Shown: piece by piece, positions 51,295 to 60,822 of the stretch
Numbering within the stretch: position 1 is the stretch's first letter
Layout: each line of letters opens with the position of its first letter
Assembly: GCA_965235975.1 (NCBI GenBank)
Contig: CBDDZZ010000002.1
Location: 186,001 to 250,000, forward strand
Source: Fontibacterium oligotrophicum
Lineage (GTDB): Bacteria > Pseudomonadota > Alphaproteobacteria > Pelagibacterales > Pelagibacteraceae
Length of the DNA: 64,000 bases
Direction: 5' to 3'
Position numbers and translations under genes: made by a program
The notes under the pieces: model-generated
The model's input: the letters and a program-made list of their open reading frames with translations, nothing else
What the model was told of the DNA's origin: nothing
Database searches by the model: none

Positions 51295-52643
51295 TATTTA
51301 TATTTCCAATGTGTTTTATCATTAAGATCTTCAATTAAAATTCCATTCTTTTCAAGATCTAGTCTAATTTTATCAGCTTTTTTAAAATCTTTATCTTTTC
51401 TGGCAAGATTTCTTTGTTCTATTAGATTTTCAATCTCACTTTCATCAAGATTTGATTTTTTTCTTAAGCTATTAAATTGCTCTTCACTTTGATCAAATAA
51501 ACCAATAAATTTAAGTGCAGAATTTAAATCTTTTTTAGCCGTAGCATCTCCAGTTTTTGCTCTATTATAAAGACTATGAATGCTTGTTATAAATTTTGGT
51601 GTATTTAAATCATCCAATAAAATATTAAATAATTCCTCGCTAATTTCCTCTTTTTCAGGAGAATAAAAACTATACCAATTTTCTAATATTTTTTTGTTTG
51701 TTTCTAAAATTTTTAAATTCCAGTCTAAAGGTTGTCTGTAGTGAGTGCCTAAAATGGATAATCTGACGATTTGTCCGTTAAAATTTTTTTTTAAATTATT
51801 AATAGTGACGAAATTTCCATCAGATTTTGACATCTTTTTTCCATCAACAGTCAAATAGCCGTTGTGCATCCAGTACTTTGCAAGAATATTAGTGTCATTT
51901 GCGCAAATTGATTGAGCTATCTCATTTTCATGATGGGGAAAAATAAGATCTAATCCACCGCAGTGTAGATCAAATTCTTCACCTAGATACTTCTGTGCCA
52001 TCGCAGAGCATTCTATATGCCAGCCTGGTCTTCCTTTTCCCCAAGGAGAATCCCAAGAAGGCTCTTTATCTTTTGAGGGTTTCCACAAGACAAAGTCTAA
52101 AGGATTATTTTTAAATTCTGAAACTTCTACTCTTGATCCAGAGATTAATTCTTTTGTATTTTTATTTGAAAGTTTACCATAGTCTTCAAATTTGTTTACA
52201 TTAAAATAAACATTACCATTTTTTATATATGCAATTTTTTTAGCTATTAAATTTTCAACCATTTGAATCATGCCTGATATATTTTCAGTTGCTTTGGGCT
52301 GGTGATTTGGAGTTAGACAATTTAAATATTTACAATCGTCAAAAAAAATATCTGTGACATTTTTTGTAAGTTCATTAATATCAATTTTTAATTCACTTGC
52401 TCTTTGAATAATTTTGTCATCAATATCAGTGATATTTCTAATATAATTAACTTTATTTTTTCCAAAATTTTTAATTAAAATTCTAAATACAAGATCAAAA
52501 ATAATTAACGGTCGAGCATTACCAATATGAGGCTCGTCATAAACAGTCGGACCACAGACGTACATACCAACCGAGTCTTTATTTAAAGGAATAAACTCTT
52601 CTTTTTCTCTTCTAAAGGTATTGTAAATTTTTAAACTATTCAC
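51294..52643 (-). CDS. cysS: Cysteinyl-tRNA synthetase
   Basis: Charges tRNA-Cys. The 449-residue class I synthetase has the zinc-ligand and HIGH region MYVCGPTVYDEPHIGNARP, the substrate-pocket GWHIECSAMAQKYLG, HCGGLDLIFPHHENEIAQS and the KMSKS loop GKKMSKSDGNFVT. The start is GTG at 52643, overlapping the end of nadE by 8 nt. The stop shares one base with the cimA start. Confidence 0.97.
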   Translation of the reverse strand: MNSLKIYNTFRREKEEFIPLNKDSVGMYVCGPTVYDEPHIGNARPLIIFDLVFRILIKNFGKNKVNYIRNITDIDDKIIQRASELKIDINELTKNVTDIFFDDCKYLNCLTPNHQPKATENISGMIQMVENLIAKKIAYIKNGNVYFNVNKFEDYGKLSNKNTKELISGSRVEVSEFKNNPLDFVLWKPSKDKEPSWDSPWGKGRPGWHIECSAMAQKYLGEEFDLHCGGLDLIFPHHENEIAQSICANDTNILAKYWMHNGYLTVDGKKMSKSDGNFVTINNLKKNFNGQIVRLSILGTHYRQPLDWNLKILETNKKILENWYSFYSPEKEEISEELFNILLDDLNTPKFITSIHSLYNRAKTGDATAKKDLNSALKFIGLFDQSEEQFNSLRKKSNLDESEIENLIEQRNLARKDKDFKKADKIRLDLEKNGILIEDLNDKTHWKYK

Positions 52644-53379
52644 TGTTATTAAATTTACAAATTGGAATTAAGTCCATTTTATGAAGATTTCTTTTTCTAA
52701 TTCTTAAATATTTTTCATAATTTTTATCTTTTGGATTAAGCATAGCTTTTTCTAAATCCTCATATGACATTCCCAATTGACGTTCATCAGTTCTACCGTC
52801 CGTCCACAATCCATCCGTTGGTGCTGCATTAATAATATCCTCTAATATTTTTAGCTCTTTTCCCATATCCCAAACTTGAGTTTTTAAGCAATCTGCTATT
52901 GGAGAAATATCAACACCCCCATCGCCATATTTCGTATAAAAACCTACTCCAAAATCTTCAACTTTATTACCTGTGCCAACAACAATTCCATTATTTGCTC
53001 CTGCTACTTGGTATAAAGTTGCCATTCGCAACCTTGCTCGCGAATTTGCAAAAGCGTGCTCACTATTAAAATTTTTTAAAGCTCTTTCAAAATTATTAAA
53101 AACTTCATCTAAGTTTATAATCACCTCATCTACGTTAGAAAATTTACTCTTTAGCCATTTGAGATGAGCTTTGCTTAAATCATCTTGAAATTTTAATTGT
53201 TTAATCGGCATCGAAAGGGCTTTAACCCTCATTTCTGTCATTGCTGAAATAGTGCTTACAACCGCTGAGTCAATTCCACCGGAAACCCCAACAACTAAAC
53301 AGTCGGGTTTCTTTTCCATTGAATTACAATAGTTTTTAATCCAGTTTTTAATAAATTGAATTCTATCTGCTGATGTCAT
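52636..53379 (-). CDS. nadE: NAD+ synthetase, ammonia-dependent type
   Basis: Converts nicotinate adenine dinucleotide to NAD. The 247-residue protein has the PP-loop VGVSGGIDSAVVSTIS and GTGNKVEDFGVGFYTKYGDG followed by DISPIADCLKTQVW. There is no N-terminal nitrilase-type glutaminase domain, so it should use ammonia directly. It opens the nadE-cysS-cimA-trmJ operon. The 57-bp spacer upstream holds the A/T hairpin after the DAHP synthase gene. Confidence 0.95.
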   Translation of the reverse strand: MTSADRIQFIKNWIKNYCNSMEKKPDCLVVGVSGGIDSAVVSTISAMTEMRVKALSMPIKQLKFQDDLSKAHLKWLKSKFSNVDEVIINLDEVFNNFERALKNFNSEHAFANSRARLRMATLYQVAGANNGIVVGTGNKVEDFGVGFYTKYGDGGVDISPIADCLKTQVWDMGKELKILEDIINAAPTDGLWTDGRTDERQLGMSYEDLEKAMLNPKDKNYEKYLRIRKRNLHKMDLIPICKFNNSE

Positions 53380-53410
53380 TATATTATTTTTACTTTTTTT
53401 TTAGATTTAA

Positions 53411-53438
53411 GCAAAAAAATTATTAAAAAATAATTTTT
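53411..53438 (-). terminator. A/T-only hairpin with T-run after the DAHP synthase gene
   Basis: On the minus strand AAAAATTATT (53438-53429) pairs with AATAATTTTT (53424-53415) over 10 bp around TTTT, followed by further T. It begins inside the stop codon of the DAHP synthase gene. Without G-C pairs its strength as a terminator is doubtful. Confidence 0.4.
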
Positions 53439-54813
53439 AAGAAGCTTTTCTAATTGAGTTTATTGAATATTTAGAATTTTTCTTAATTTCCTCTGAAATA
53501 AGAAATGCTAACTCAATAGCTTGATTTGCATTCAATCTTGGATCGCAATGCGTATGGTATCTGCTAGATAAATCTTTATCAGTAATATTCTGTGCACCCC
53601 CAATACATTCTGTGACATTTTTTCCTGTCATTTCAATATGAAGTCCCCCGGCGTAAGTTCCTTCTCCTTGATGAATATCAAAGAAGCTTTTAACTTCTGA
53701 AATTATATCTTTAAATGGTCTAGTCTTAAATCCAGTGGTAGATTTAATAGTATTACCATGCATTGGGTCACAAGACCAAATCACTTTCTTATTCGATTTT
53801 TTTACAGATTGAATAAGTTTTGGTAAAAATTTTTCTACTTTATCATGACCAAATCTAGCTATTAAAGTTATTCTTCCAGCTTCATCCTCTGGATTTAAAA
53901 CTTCAATTAATTTAATTAATTCTTTTGGATCTAAGCTTGGACCACATTTAATCCCTATTGGATTTTTAATTCCTTTACAAAACTCCACATGGGCACCATC
54001 TATTTGTCTAGTACGGTCTCCAATCCATAAAAAATGCGCTGAAGTATCGTGATGTTCACCTGTTGTTGAATCGATCCTCGTCATTGCCTCTTCATAAGGT
54101 AGATGTAAAGCTTCGTGACTTGTGTAAAAATTAACGGTTCTTAATCTTCTGTTTTGCTCAATAGTAATCCCACAAGCGTGCATAAAATTTAAAGCTTCCA
54201 TAACTTTATTTTGAATATCTTTAAATTTTTTATCAGCACTCTTATTTACAAAATCCATATTCCATAGGTGAACTTTACTTAAATCAGCAAATCCTCCTTG
54301 CGAAAATGCTCTTAATAGATTTAATGTTGCAGCCGACTGCGAGTATGATTTTAATAGTCTTGCAGGATCAGGCTTTCGAGACTGTTCATCAAATTTCATG
54401 CCATTAATATTATCTCCTAAATAGCTAGGAAGCTCTTTTCCATTTATAATCTCTGTAGAAGAACTTCTTGGTTTAGAGAATTGACCCGCTACTCTACCTA
54501 TTTTTACTATTGGTAAATGTGATGAAACTGTAAGTATTAAAGAAACTTGCAAAATAACTTTAAATAAATCTCTGATATTATCTGGATGAAATTCCTCAAA
54601 ACTCTCAGCACAATCTCCTCCCTGGAATAAAAAAGCTTTTCCTTCACTCACTTCGCCAAGCATTTGTTTAAGAGTTCGAGACTCTCCAGCAAAAACAAGT
54701 GGAGGAAATTTAGAAATTTCCTTCAAAACCTCGTTTAATTTATTTTCGTTTTCATAAACGGGTAAATGTTTTCCAGTTTTCGTTCTCCAAGAATTAGGTT
54801 TCCAATTTTTCAT
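53437..54813 (-). CDS. 3-deoxy-7-phosphoheptulonate (DAHP) synthase, class II
   Basis: First enzyme of the shikimate pathway, joining PEP and erythrose 4-phosphate. The ATG at 54813 gives 458 residues (MKNWKPNSWRTKTGKHLPVY); the frame upstream only offers a TTG two codons earlier. Class II motifs are clear: FLFQGGDCAESFEEFHPDNI (metal-binding Cys), VKIGRVAGQFSKPRSS, VIWSCDPMHGNTI (His) and HIEMTGKNVTECIGG. It lies 49 nt after glmS on the same strand. Confidence 0.95.
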   Translation of the reverse strand: MKNWKPNSWRTKTGKHLPVYENENKLNEVLKEISKFPPLVFAGESRTLKQMLGEVSEGKAFLFQGGDCAESFEEFHPDNIRDLFKVILQVSLILTVSSHLPIVKIGRVAGQFSKPRSSSTEIINGKELPSYLGDNINGMKFDEQSRKPDPARLLKSYSQSAATLNLLRAFSQGGFADLSKVHLWNMDFVNKSADKKFKDIQNKVMEALNFMHACGITIEQNRRLRTVNFYTSHEALHLPYEEAMTRIDSTTGEHHDTSAHFLWIGDRTRQIDGAHVEFCKGIKNPIGIKCGPSLDPKELIKLIEVLNPEDEAGRITLIARFGHDKVEKFLPKLIQSVKKSNKKVIWSCDPMHGNTIKSTTGFKTRPFKDIISEVKSFFDIHQGEGTYAGGLHIEMTGKNVTECIGGAQNITDKDLSSRYHTHCDPRLNANQAIELAFLISEEIKKNSKYSINSIRKAS

Positions 54814-54862
54814 ATTCAACCTACAGTATATATATAGAGTGTTCTAAGCCTACAAGAATAAA

Positions 54863-56683
54863 TTATTCTACCGTAACAGATTTCGCTAAATTTCTTGGCT
54901 TATCTATGTCGTTACCTTTTTTTAAAGCAACATAATAAGCAAGTAGTTGTAAAGGAATAGTACTTAAAAAAGGAGAAAGAAATTTATGGATTTTCGGAAT
55001 TCTAATTTCTGACCAAATATTTTCGCTAGTTATAATTTCATCTGTATGATCTGATATTAACAAAATTTTTCCTCCCCGCGCTATAACCTCCTGCATATTA
55101 GAAATTGTTTTATCATAAAATCTATCTTTTGGAGCAATAACAATGACTGGCATTCCATTTTCAACTAGTGCTAAAGGTCCGTGCTTCATCTCGCCAGCCG
55201 GATAACCTTCTGCATGTAAATAAGTTAATTCTTTGAATTTGAGAGCGCCTTCTAACGCAATTGGGTAGGAAAGCCCCCTGCCTAAAAACATTGAACCTTT
55301 AATATTTAAAAAATCTCCAGCAAGTTCTTCAATAAATTTTTTATTATTCAAAATTGATGCTACGTTCAGGTGAATATTTTCTAAATCTTTAATAATATTA
55401 AAATATTCATCATCCTTAATCTCATTTCTAATTCTTCCTATTTTTAAGATAAATAATAAAAGAACTAAAATCTGGCCTATAAAAGCTTTTGTTGAAGCAA
55501 CGCCAACTTCTGGACCAACATGGATTGGTAAAACTAAATCTGATAATCTTGATAAGGTACTTTCAGTAACATTAACAATTGCACATGTTTTTGCACCCTT
55601 TTTTTTACAAAAATCTAGTGCCGCAATAGTGTCTGCAGTTTCGCCAGATTGAGAAACAAAAATATAAAGTTCATGTTCTTTTATTTTGTTATTTCTATAC
55701 CTAAACTCTGAAGCAACATCTACACTTACATCAATATTAGTAAATTCTTCGAACCAATATTTTCCAATAATACAAGCATGATAAGCTGTTCCACATGCTA
55801 TTAAATTAATTTTTGAAATCTTCTTAGGATCAATAGGAAAATTGACTATATTAATCTCTTTTCTTATTTTATCTAAATATTCATTAATACATTTCTTAAT
55901 AACCTCTGGCTGCTCAGAAATTTCCTTGGACATAAAATCTTTAAAATTTCCTTTGCTATAACCTCCCTGTTCATTAACTAATTTATGGATTTTTTTTTCA
56001 ATCTTTTTCTTATTTTTATCAAAGAAATCAATTTTATCTTTTGTTAGCACACATACATCTCCATCATCGAGATAGGAAACTTCTTTAGTCATGGAGTTTA
56101 ATGCATAAGAATCTGAACCTAAATATTTCTCTTTATCTCTATAACCAACAGCGAGTGGGCTTCCTCTTCTTGCTCCAACAATTAAATTATTGAATTTTTT
56201 AAAAATAATTCCTAATGCAAAACTACCTTCTAATTTCTTTAAAGTTTCAAATACAGAATCTAAATAATTCATTTTTTTTAAATTTTCAGTGATAAGATGT
56301 GTGATAACCTCAGTATCTGTTTGGGATTTAAAAATATGGCCTTTTTCAATAAGTTCTTTTTTAATAATTGATGAATTTTCAATAATACCATTATGGACAA
56401 CTGATACCTCATCTGAGGAATGTGGATGGGCATTTATTTGATTTGGAATTCCATGCGTTGCCCAACGAACATGACCAATTCCAATATTGCCTGATAGCGA
56501 TGTTTTTTTAATTAATTTTTCTAAGTCAGAAACTTTACCAGCGCACTTATTCTCTACTATTTCTCCATTATTTATTGTTGAAATGCCAGCAGAGTCATAG
56601 CCTCGATATTCAAGTTTTTTTAAAGATTCTAAAATTTCTTTTGAAATATCTTTATAACTAGCAATACCGATAATACCGCACAT
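54863..56683 (-). CDS. glmS: Glutamine-fructose-6-phosphate aminotransferase (isomerizing)
   Basis: Makes glucosamine 6-phosphate, the first step to UDP-GlcNAc. The 606-residue protein starts MCGIIGIASYKDISKEIL with the catalytic Cys2. It has GIGHVRWATHGIPNQINAHP in the glutaminase domain and two SIS domains with NLIACGTAYHACIIGKYWFE, SQSGETADTIAAL and GPEVGVASTKAFIGQ. It ends KPRNLAKSVTVE, the canonical tail. It is 9 nt after the GlmU-like gene and works in the same pathway. Confidence 0.98.
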   Translation of the reverse strand: MCGIIGIASYKDISKEILESLKKLEYRGYDSAGISTINNGEIVENKCAGKVSDLEKLIKKTSLSGNIGIGHVRWATHGIPNQINAHPHSSDEVSVVHNGIIENSSIIKKELIEKGHIFKSQTDTEVITHLITENLKKMNYLDSVFETLKKLEGSFALGIIFKKFNNLIVGARRGSPLAVGYRDKEKYLGSDSYALNSMTKEVSYLDDGDVCVLTKDKIDFFDKNKKKIEKKIHKLVNEQGGYSKGNFKDFMSKEISEQPEVIKKCINEYLDKIRKEINIVNFPIDPKKISKINLIACGTAYHACIIGKYWFEEFTNIDVSVDVASEFRYRNNKIKEHELYIFVSQSGETADTIAALDFCKKKGAKTCAIVNVTESTLSRLSDLVLPIHVGPEVGVASTKAFIGQILVLLLFILKIGRIRNEIKDDEYFNIIKDLENIHLNVASILNNKKFIEELAGDFLNIKGSMFLGRGLSYPIALEGALKFKELTYLHAEGYPAGEMKHGPLALVENGMPVIVIAPKDRFYDKTISNMQEVIARGGKILLISDHTDEIITSENIWSEIRIPKIHKFLSPFLSTIPLQLLAYYVALKKGNDIDKPRNLAKSVTVE

Positions 56684-56692
56684 AAATTATTT

Positions 56693-57304
56693 TTATTTTT
56701 TTCTTTTTTTTAATTCTCTTTGAGAAACTCTACTTAAGGCAAGGGTATTATCTTTTACATTTTTCGTAATCGTAGAACCCGCACCAATCACTGTATTCTT
56801 TCCAATTTTTACCGGCGCAACTAAAGACGTGTTAGATCCTATAAAAGCATTATCTAAAATTTTAGTCTTATATTTATTTTTACCATCATAATTACAAGTA
56901 ATTGTTCCTGCGCCAACATTAACATTTTTTCCTAAAATTGAATCACCTATATAGCTTAGATGGCTGACTTTAGAATTTTTTCCAATTTTAGATTTTTTGA
57001 TTTCGACAAAGTTTCCAATTCTTGAATTATCCTCTAAAATTGTATCTGGTCTTAACCTTGCAAACGGTCCAATAGTTACATTATTTCCAATTTTTGTTTT
57101 TTCTATATAAGAAAAACTTAAAATTTTAACATTATTTCCAATTTTCACACCTTCGCCAATAACAACATAGGGTTCTATTAAAACATTTTTTCCAAATTTA
57201 GTATCTGGAGATAAATAAATTGATTCTGGAGAAATTAATTTAACTCCTTTTTTAATAGCTAACTTGCGAATTTTATTTTGTAATAATTTTTTAGACTTAA
57301 TCAT
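56693..57304 (-). CDS. GlmU-like glucosamine-1-phosphate acetyltransferase domain only
   Basis: The 203-residue protein corresponds to the C-terminal left-handed beta-helix half of GlmU. It starts with the linker helix (LQNKIRKLAIKKGVKLISPE) and continues through hexapeptide repeats. The acetyltransferase active site is intact: FARLRPDTILEDNSRIGNFV, KKSKIGKNSKVSHLSYIGDS with the catalytic His, and GAGTITCNYDGKNKYKT. The N-terminal uridylyltransferase domain is missing, and the 128 bp upstream hold no trace of it. It probably N-acetylates GlcN-1-P; UDP transfer must be encoded elsewhere. It precedes glmS by 9 nt. Confidence 0.88.
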   Translation of the reverse strand: MIKSKKLLQNKIRKLAIKKGVKLISPESIYLSPDTKFGKNVLIEPYVVIGEGVKIGNNVKILSFSYIEKTKIGNNVTIGPFARLRPDTILEDNSRIGNFVEIKKSKIGKNSKVSHLSYIGDSILGKNVNVGAGTITCNYDGKNKYKTKILDNAFIGSNTSLVAPVKIGKNTVIGAGSTITKNVKDNTLALSRVSQRELKKRKK

Positions 57305-57432
57305 AATGAAATTATAAATAACTTTAATTCAACTTTATGATTTATTGCTATTTGCACAATGTTACTATAGGAATGATTTTAATAATTTAACTCACAAATT
57401 ATTTCTTTTAACTACTAATTTTTCAATTATTT

Positions 57433-58104
57433 ATGAACAAAGCAATAGTGTTTGATCTTGATGGAACACTTGTAGATTCTGCGCCAGATTTAATGGATGC
57501 CCATAATTTTGTGATGAAAAAATTTGGTTATGATCAAAAGCCATTAACAGATATTCGTCAATTGGCCGGTAGAGGCGCAGCTAATATGATTTTAAGCTCT
57601 TTAAAGAAAGAAGAAAAAATTTTCGACCAAAATATTCATAAAAAAATGACCGAAGAATTTATTAATTATTATAGAGAGAATATCTCAAAAAAATCGCAAA
57701 TTATCAAAGGAGTTAATGAGTTTCTTATTTGGGGAAAATCTCAAAAAATTAATTTTGCAATTTGCACAAATAAAATGGAGTCTTTGGCTAAAAAACTTCT
57801 TAAAGAAATCAATCTTATTGAATTTTTTGATTACATTGCAGGTGTTGATACATTTGAATATAAAAAACCAGATCCAAGACATTTAACAAATATATTAGAG
57901 ATTTTAGATGTAAAAAAAGAGGATAGTATTATGATTGGCGATAGCGAAACTGATGCTGAGACAGCAAGAATAGCAAAAGTGAAATTTATTCTTGTAAAAG
58001 GGGGATATACTGAAAAGGATCATACTAGTATTTATCATGATTATTTAATTAATGACTTTACTGAAATGAATGGAATATTATCTAAAATGAAATTTTTGAA
58101 TTAA
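57433..58104 (+). CDS. gph: HAD-family phosphoglycolate phosphatase-like
   Basis: HAD hydrolase probably acting on 2-phosphoglycolate from DNA repair or metabolism. The 223-residue protein begins KAIVFDLDGTLVDSAPDLMD with the DxD nucleophile motif, and has AICTNKMESLAKKLL (motif II), KKPDPRHL (motif III Lys) and MIGDSETDAETARIA (motif IV). The four-helix cap at residues 16-80 is the Gph type. Substrate is inferred. It lies 2 nt before prpB, forming a gph-prpB-prpC operon. Confidence 0.85.
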   Translation: MNKAIVFDLDGTLVDSAPDLMDAHNFVMKKFGYDQKPLTDIRQLAGRGAANMILSSLKKEEKIFDQNIHKKMTEEFINYYRENISKKSQIIKGVNEFLIWGKSQKINFAICTNKMESLAKKLLKEINLIEFFDYIAGVDTFEYKKPDPRHLTNILEILDVKKEDSIMIGDSETDAETARIAKVKFILVKGGYTEKDHTSIYHDYLINDFTEMNGILSKMKFLN

Positions 58105-58106
58105 TT

Positions 58107-59012
58107 ATGTATTTTGTTAAAAAAACACCTTTAGAAAAAAGAGCTGACTTACAAAAGAAATTAAAAACAAAAAAACTTATTCGTTTTCCGGGAGCATATA
58201 ATCCTCTAGTTGCAAAATTAATTGAAGAAATTGGCTATGAAGGGGTTTATGTTTCTGGCGCTGTTATGGCTAATGATTTGGGAATTCCTGATATTGGTCT
58301 TACAACTTTAGCTGAAGTTTCTTATAGAGCTGAACAAATTGCTAGAGTTACAAATCTACCCTCAATTGTTGATGCTGACACTGGATTTGGCGGACCTATG
58401 AATTGTGCGCGAACAATTGAAACGTTTGAAAATTTTGGAATTTCAGGTTGCCACATTGAAGATCAAACTAATCCAAAAAGATGTGGGCACCTAGATAATA
58501 AAGATGTTATCAGCACAAGTGAGATGATTAAAAAAATTAAATCAGCAGTTAAAGCCAGGAAAGATAAAAACTTTTTAATTATAGCAAGGACGGATGCTAA
58601 TGCTACTGAGGGTTTAGATAAAACAATTTCAAGGGTTAAGGCTTATGTAGATGCCGGGGCAGATATGATTTTTCCTGAAGCTTTAAAAAATGAAAAAGAA
58701 TTTGAAAAAATTAGAAAAGCTACAAAAGCATATTTGCTTGCAAATATGACTGAATTTGGAAAGTCAAAATTACTTTCTGTAAAAGAACTTAGTAACCTTG
58801 GATATAATTTAGTTATTTATCCAGTAACAACACAAAGATTAGCACTAAAAAATGTTGAGGATGGTTTAAGACAGATATTTAAAGACGGTCATCAAAATAA
58901 TGTTATTGATAAAATGCAAACTAGAAAAAGATTATATGAATTAGTTGATTATGAAAAATATAGTGAATTTGATAGCTCTATATTTAAGTTTTCTAAAAAG
59001 GGACATGAATAA
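58107..59012 (+). CDS. prpB: 2-methylisocitrate lyase
   Basis: Splits 2-methylisocitrate to pyruvate and succinate at the end of the methylcitrate cycle. The 301-residue protein of the ICL/PEPM superfamily has IRFPGAYNPLVAKLIEEIGY, the metal-binding SIVDADTGFGGPMNCARTI, HIEDQTNPKRCGHLDNKDVI with the catalytic KRCGH motif, and IARTDANATEGLDK. The 2-methylisocitrate lyase reading over isocitrate lyase rests on size and motif form. It is 2 nt before prpC. Confidence 0.92.
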   Translation: MYFVKKTPLEKRADLQKKLKTKKLIRFPGAYNPLVAKLIEEIGYEGVYVSGAVMANDLGIPDIGLTTLAEVSYRAEQIARVTNLPSIVDADTGFGGPMNCARTIETFENFGISGCHIEDQTNPKRCGHLDNKDVISTSEMIKKIKSAVKARKDKNFLIIARTDANATEGLDKTISRVKAYVDAGADMIFPEALKNEKEFEKIRKATKAYLLANMTEFGKSKLLSVKELSNLGYNLVIYPVTTQRLALKNVEDGLRQIFKDGHQNNVIDKMQTRKRLYELVDYEKYSEFDSSIFKFSKKGHE

Positions 59013-59014
59013 TA

Positions 59015-60142
59015 ATGGCTGAAACTGAGATTAAAAAAGGTCTAGTTGGCGTAATCGCTGATGAGACTAAAGTCTCAGAAGTAATGCCGGATATTAATTC
59101 TTTAACCTATAGAGGTTATACAGTTCAAGATCTAGCCGATGCGTGTACATTTGAAGAGGTTGCTTACTTATTATTAAAAGGGGAACTTCCTAGTAAATCG
59201 CAACTTAATAAATTTCAAGAAGAAGAAAGAAATAGTAGAAAAATAAGTGTTAATTTAAAAGAAGTTATTCAAAAATATCCAAAAAAAGCACATCCTATGG
59301 ATACAACAAGAACTTCTATTAGTCATTTAAGCTTAGAAGATAGTGAAACCTCTGTAAATACTATTGAAGCTAATTATAATAAATTTATAAAAATTTTTGC
59401 AAAAACTCCTACTGCAATTGCTGCAAATTTTAGAACAAGAAAAGGATTAGATATAATAGATCCAAAAATAGATTTAAGTTTTAGTGAAAATTTTTTTCAT
59501 ATGTGCTTTGGAAAAATTCCAGGCAAAGATGTTATAAAAGCATTTGATGTTTCTTTAATTTTATACGCTGAACATAGTTTCAATGCTTCAACTTTTGCAT
59601 CACGAGTTGTAACAAGCACCCTTGCTGATATTCATAGTGCAATCATTGGAGGGATTAGTGCTTTGAAGGGTCCTTTGCATGGTGGAGCAAATGAAGCTGT
59701 TATGGAAATGTTTTTAGATATTAAAGAGCCAGAAAATGCTGAAAAATATATTTTAAATAAAATTAAAAATAAGGATTTAATTATTGGTTTTGGCCACCGT
59801 GTTTATAAAAAAGGAGATTCTAGAGTTCCTACGATGACAAAATATTATTACAAAACCGCAGAATTTTATAAAAATGATAAATTTCCTAAAATTTCTAAAA
59901 TATTAGAACAAACTATGATTAAAGAAAAAAATATATTTCCAAATTTAGATTTTCCATCGGGTCCCACTTATTATTTAATGGGTTTCGATGTCGATTTTTT
60001 TACACCAATTTTTGTAATGTCGAGAATTACTGGTTGGTCAGCACACGTAAATGAACAATTAAGTGATAACAGATTAATTAGACCTCTTTCAAAATATACG
60101 GGGGCGGCCCATCGAAAAATTCAATCAATAGATAAAAGATAA
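59015..60142 (+). CDS. prpC: 2-methylcitrate synthase / citrate synthase
   Basis: Condenses propionyl-CoA with oxaloacetate; members of this clade often also take acetyl-CoA. The 375-residue protein has the citrate-synthase catalytic residues: EHSFNASTFASRVVTST, GPLHGGANEAVMEMFLDI (His), GFGHRVYKKGDSRVPTM (His) and FPSGPTYYLMGFDVDFFTP (Asp region). The length and the prpB neighbour favour the methylcitrate enzyme over the longer TCA enzyme. No prpD or acnD is near. Confidence 0.92.
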   Translation: MAETEIKKGLVGVIADETKVSEVMPDINSLTYRGYTVQDLADACTFEEVAYLLLKGELPSKSQLNKFQEEERNSRKISVNLKEVIQKYPKKAHPMDTTRTSISHLSLEDSETSVNTIEANYNKFIKIFAKTPTAIAANFRTRKGLDIIDPKIDLSFSENFFHMCFGKIPGKDVIKAFDVSLILYAEHSFNASTFASRVVTSTLADIHSAIIGGISALKGPLHGGANEAVMEMFLDIKEPENAEKYILNKIKNKDLIIGFGHRVYKKGDSRVPTMTKYYYKTAEFYKNDKFPKISKILEQTMIKEKNIFPNLDFPSGPTYYLMGFDVDFFTPIFVMSRITGWSAHVNEQLSDNRLIRPLSKYTGAAHRKIQSIDKR

Positions 60143-60184
60143 TTTTTATTTTTTAGTTAAACAAGCAAATCTATTAGCTCACAA

Positions 60185-60795
60185 CTTTATAAATTACACG
60201 AATTTTCACGTACAGACTCATCAATTAGCTTTTTTAACGCCTGTAGCTTCTATAAGAGATATAATCAGTCACAAGATTAGTAAGACAAGTTGGTTCTTTC
60301 ATATTTTTTAAAATTAATTTCTAATTCAAATTTAACAGTTTCGTAACTATGTCCACCATCAACAAATATCATGTCAAATTATTTTTAAATCAATTTTAGG
60401 CAAAATATCTAAGCGAATTTCCTTTTTTTAATTCAATGTTTACTCTCAAATTTTTTTAAAAAGCTTGATACGCTTGTTTATAGAATTTAGATTTTTCATT
60501 TAAGTAAAAAATTATAGACTAATGACTTAAAAGGATTAGAAAAATTTTGTTTTATTAATTAAAAACTCAGGAAATAACATTCACTACTAATATGCATTCT
60601 TAGATAATCCTTCAAAAAGATCTATTCCGAGCATAAGATAAAATTTTTATTATTTATTAAAGATAATAATTCACAGATATTTCTTGCTGTAACTCCAGTA
60701 AAAACTACCAATTTCTAAGAAAATTCTTGAGGTCTCTGTTGATGTTTAACTAAATCAATAAAAATTCTGTCCAAAATACTTTTTTAAGCCAGACT
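60185..60795 (-). pseudogene. Remnant of a class I SAM-dependent methyltransferase gene
   Basis: The 680-bp gap between prpC and nrdB has no open gene, but the minus strand holds readable fragments in different frames. First comes a SAM-binding block, LEIGSF then TGVTARNICELLSLINNKNF (about 60640-60720). Next is the acidic loop GIDLFEGLSKNAY (about 60595-60635), then VNIELKKGNS and LDILPKIDLK (about 60390-60450). Next is DMIFVDGGHSYETVKFELEI (about 60310-60375), and a closing LKKLIDESVRENSCNL (about 60180-60240). The order matches a Methyltransf_24-like protein. At least four frameshifts and several stops separate the pieces, so the gene is dead. Confidence 0.8.
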
Positions 60796-60822
60796 TTTCT
60801 CCAGTATTCCTTATATTTAAAA

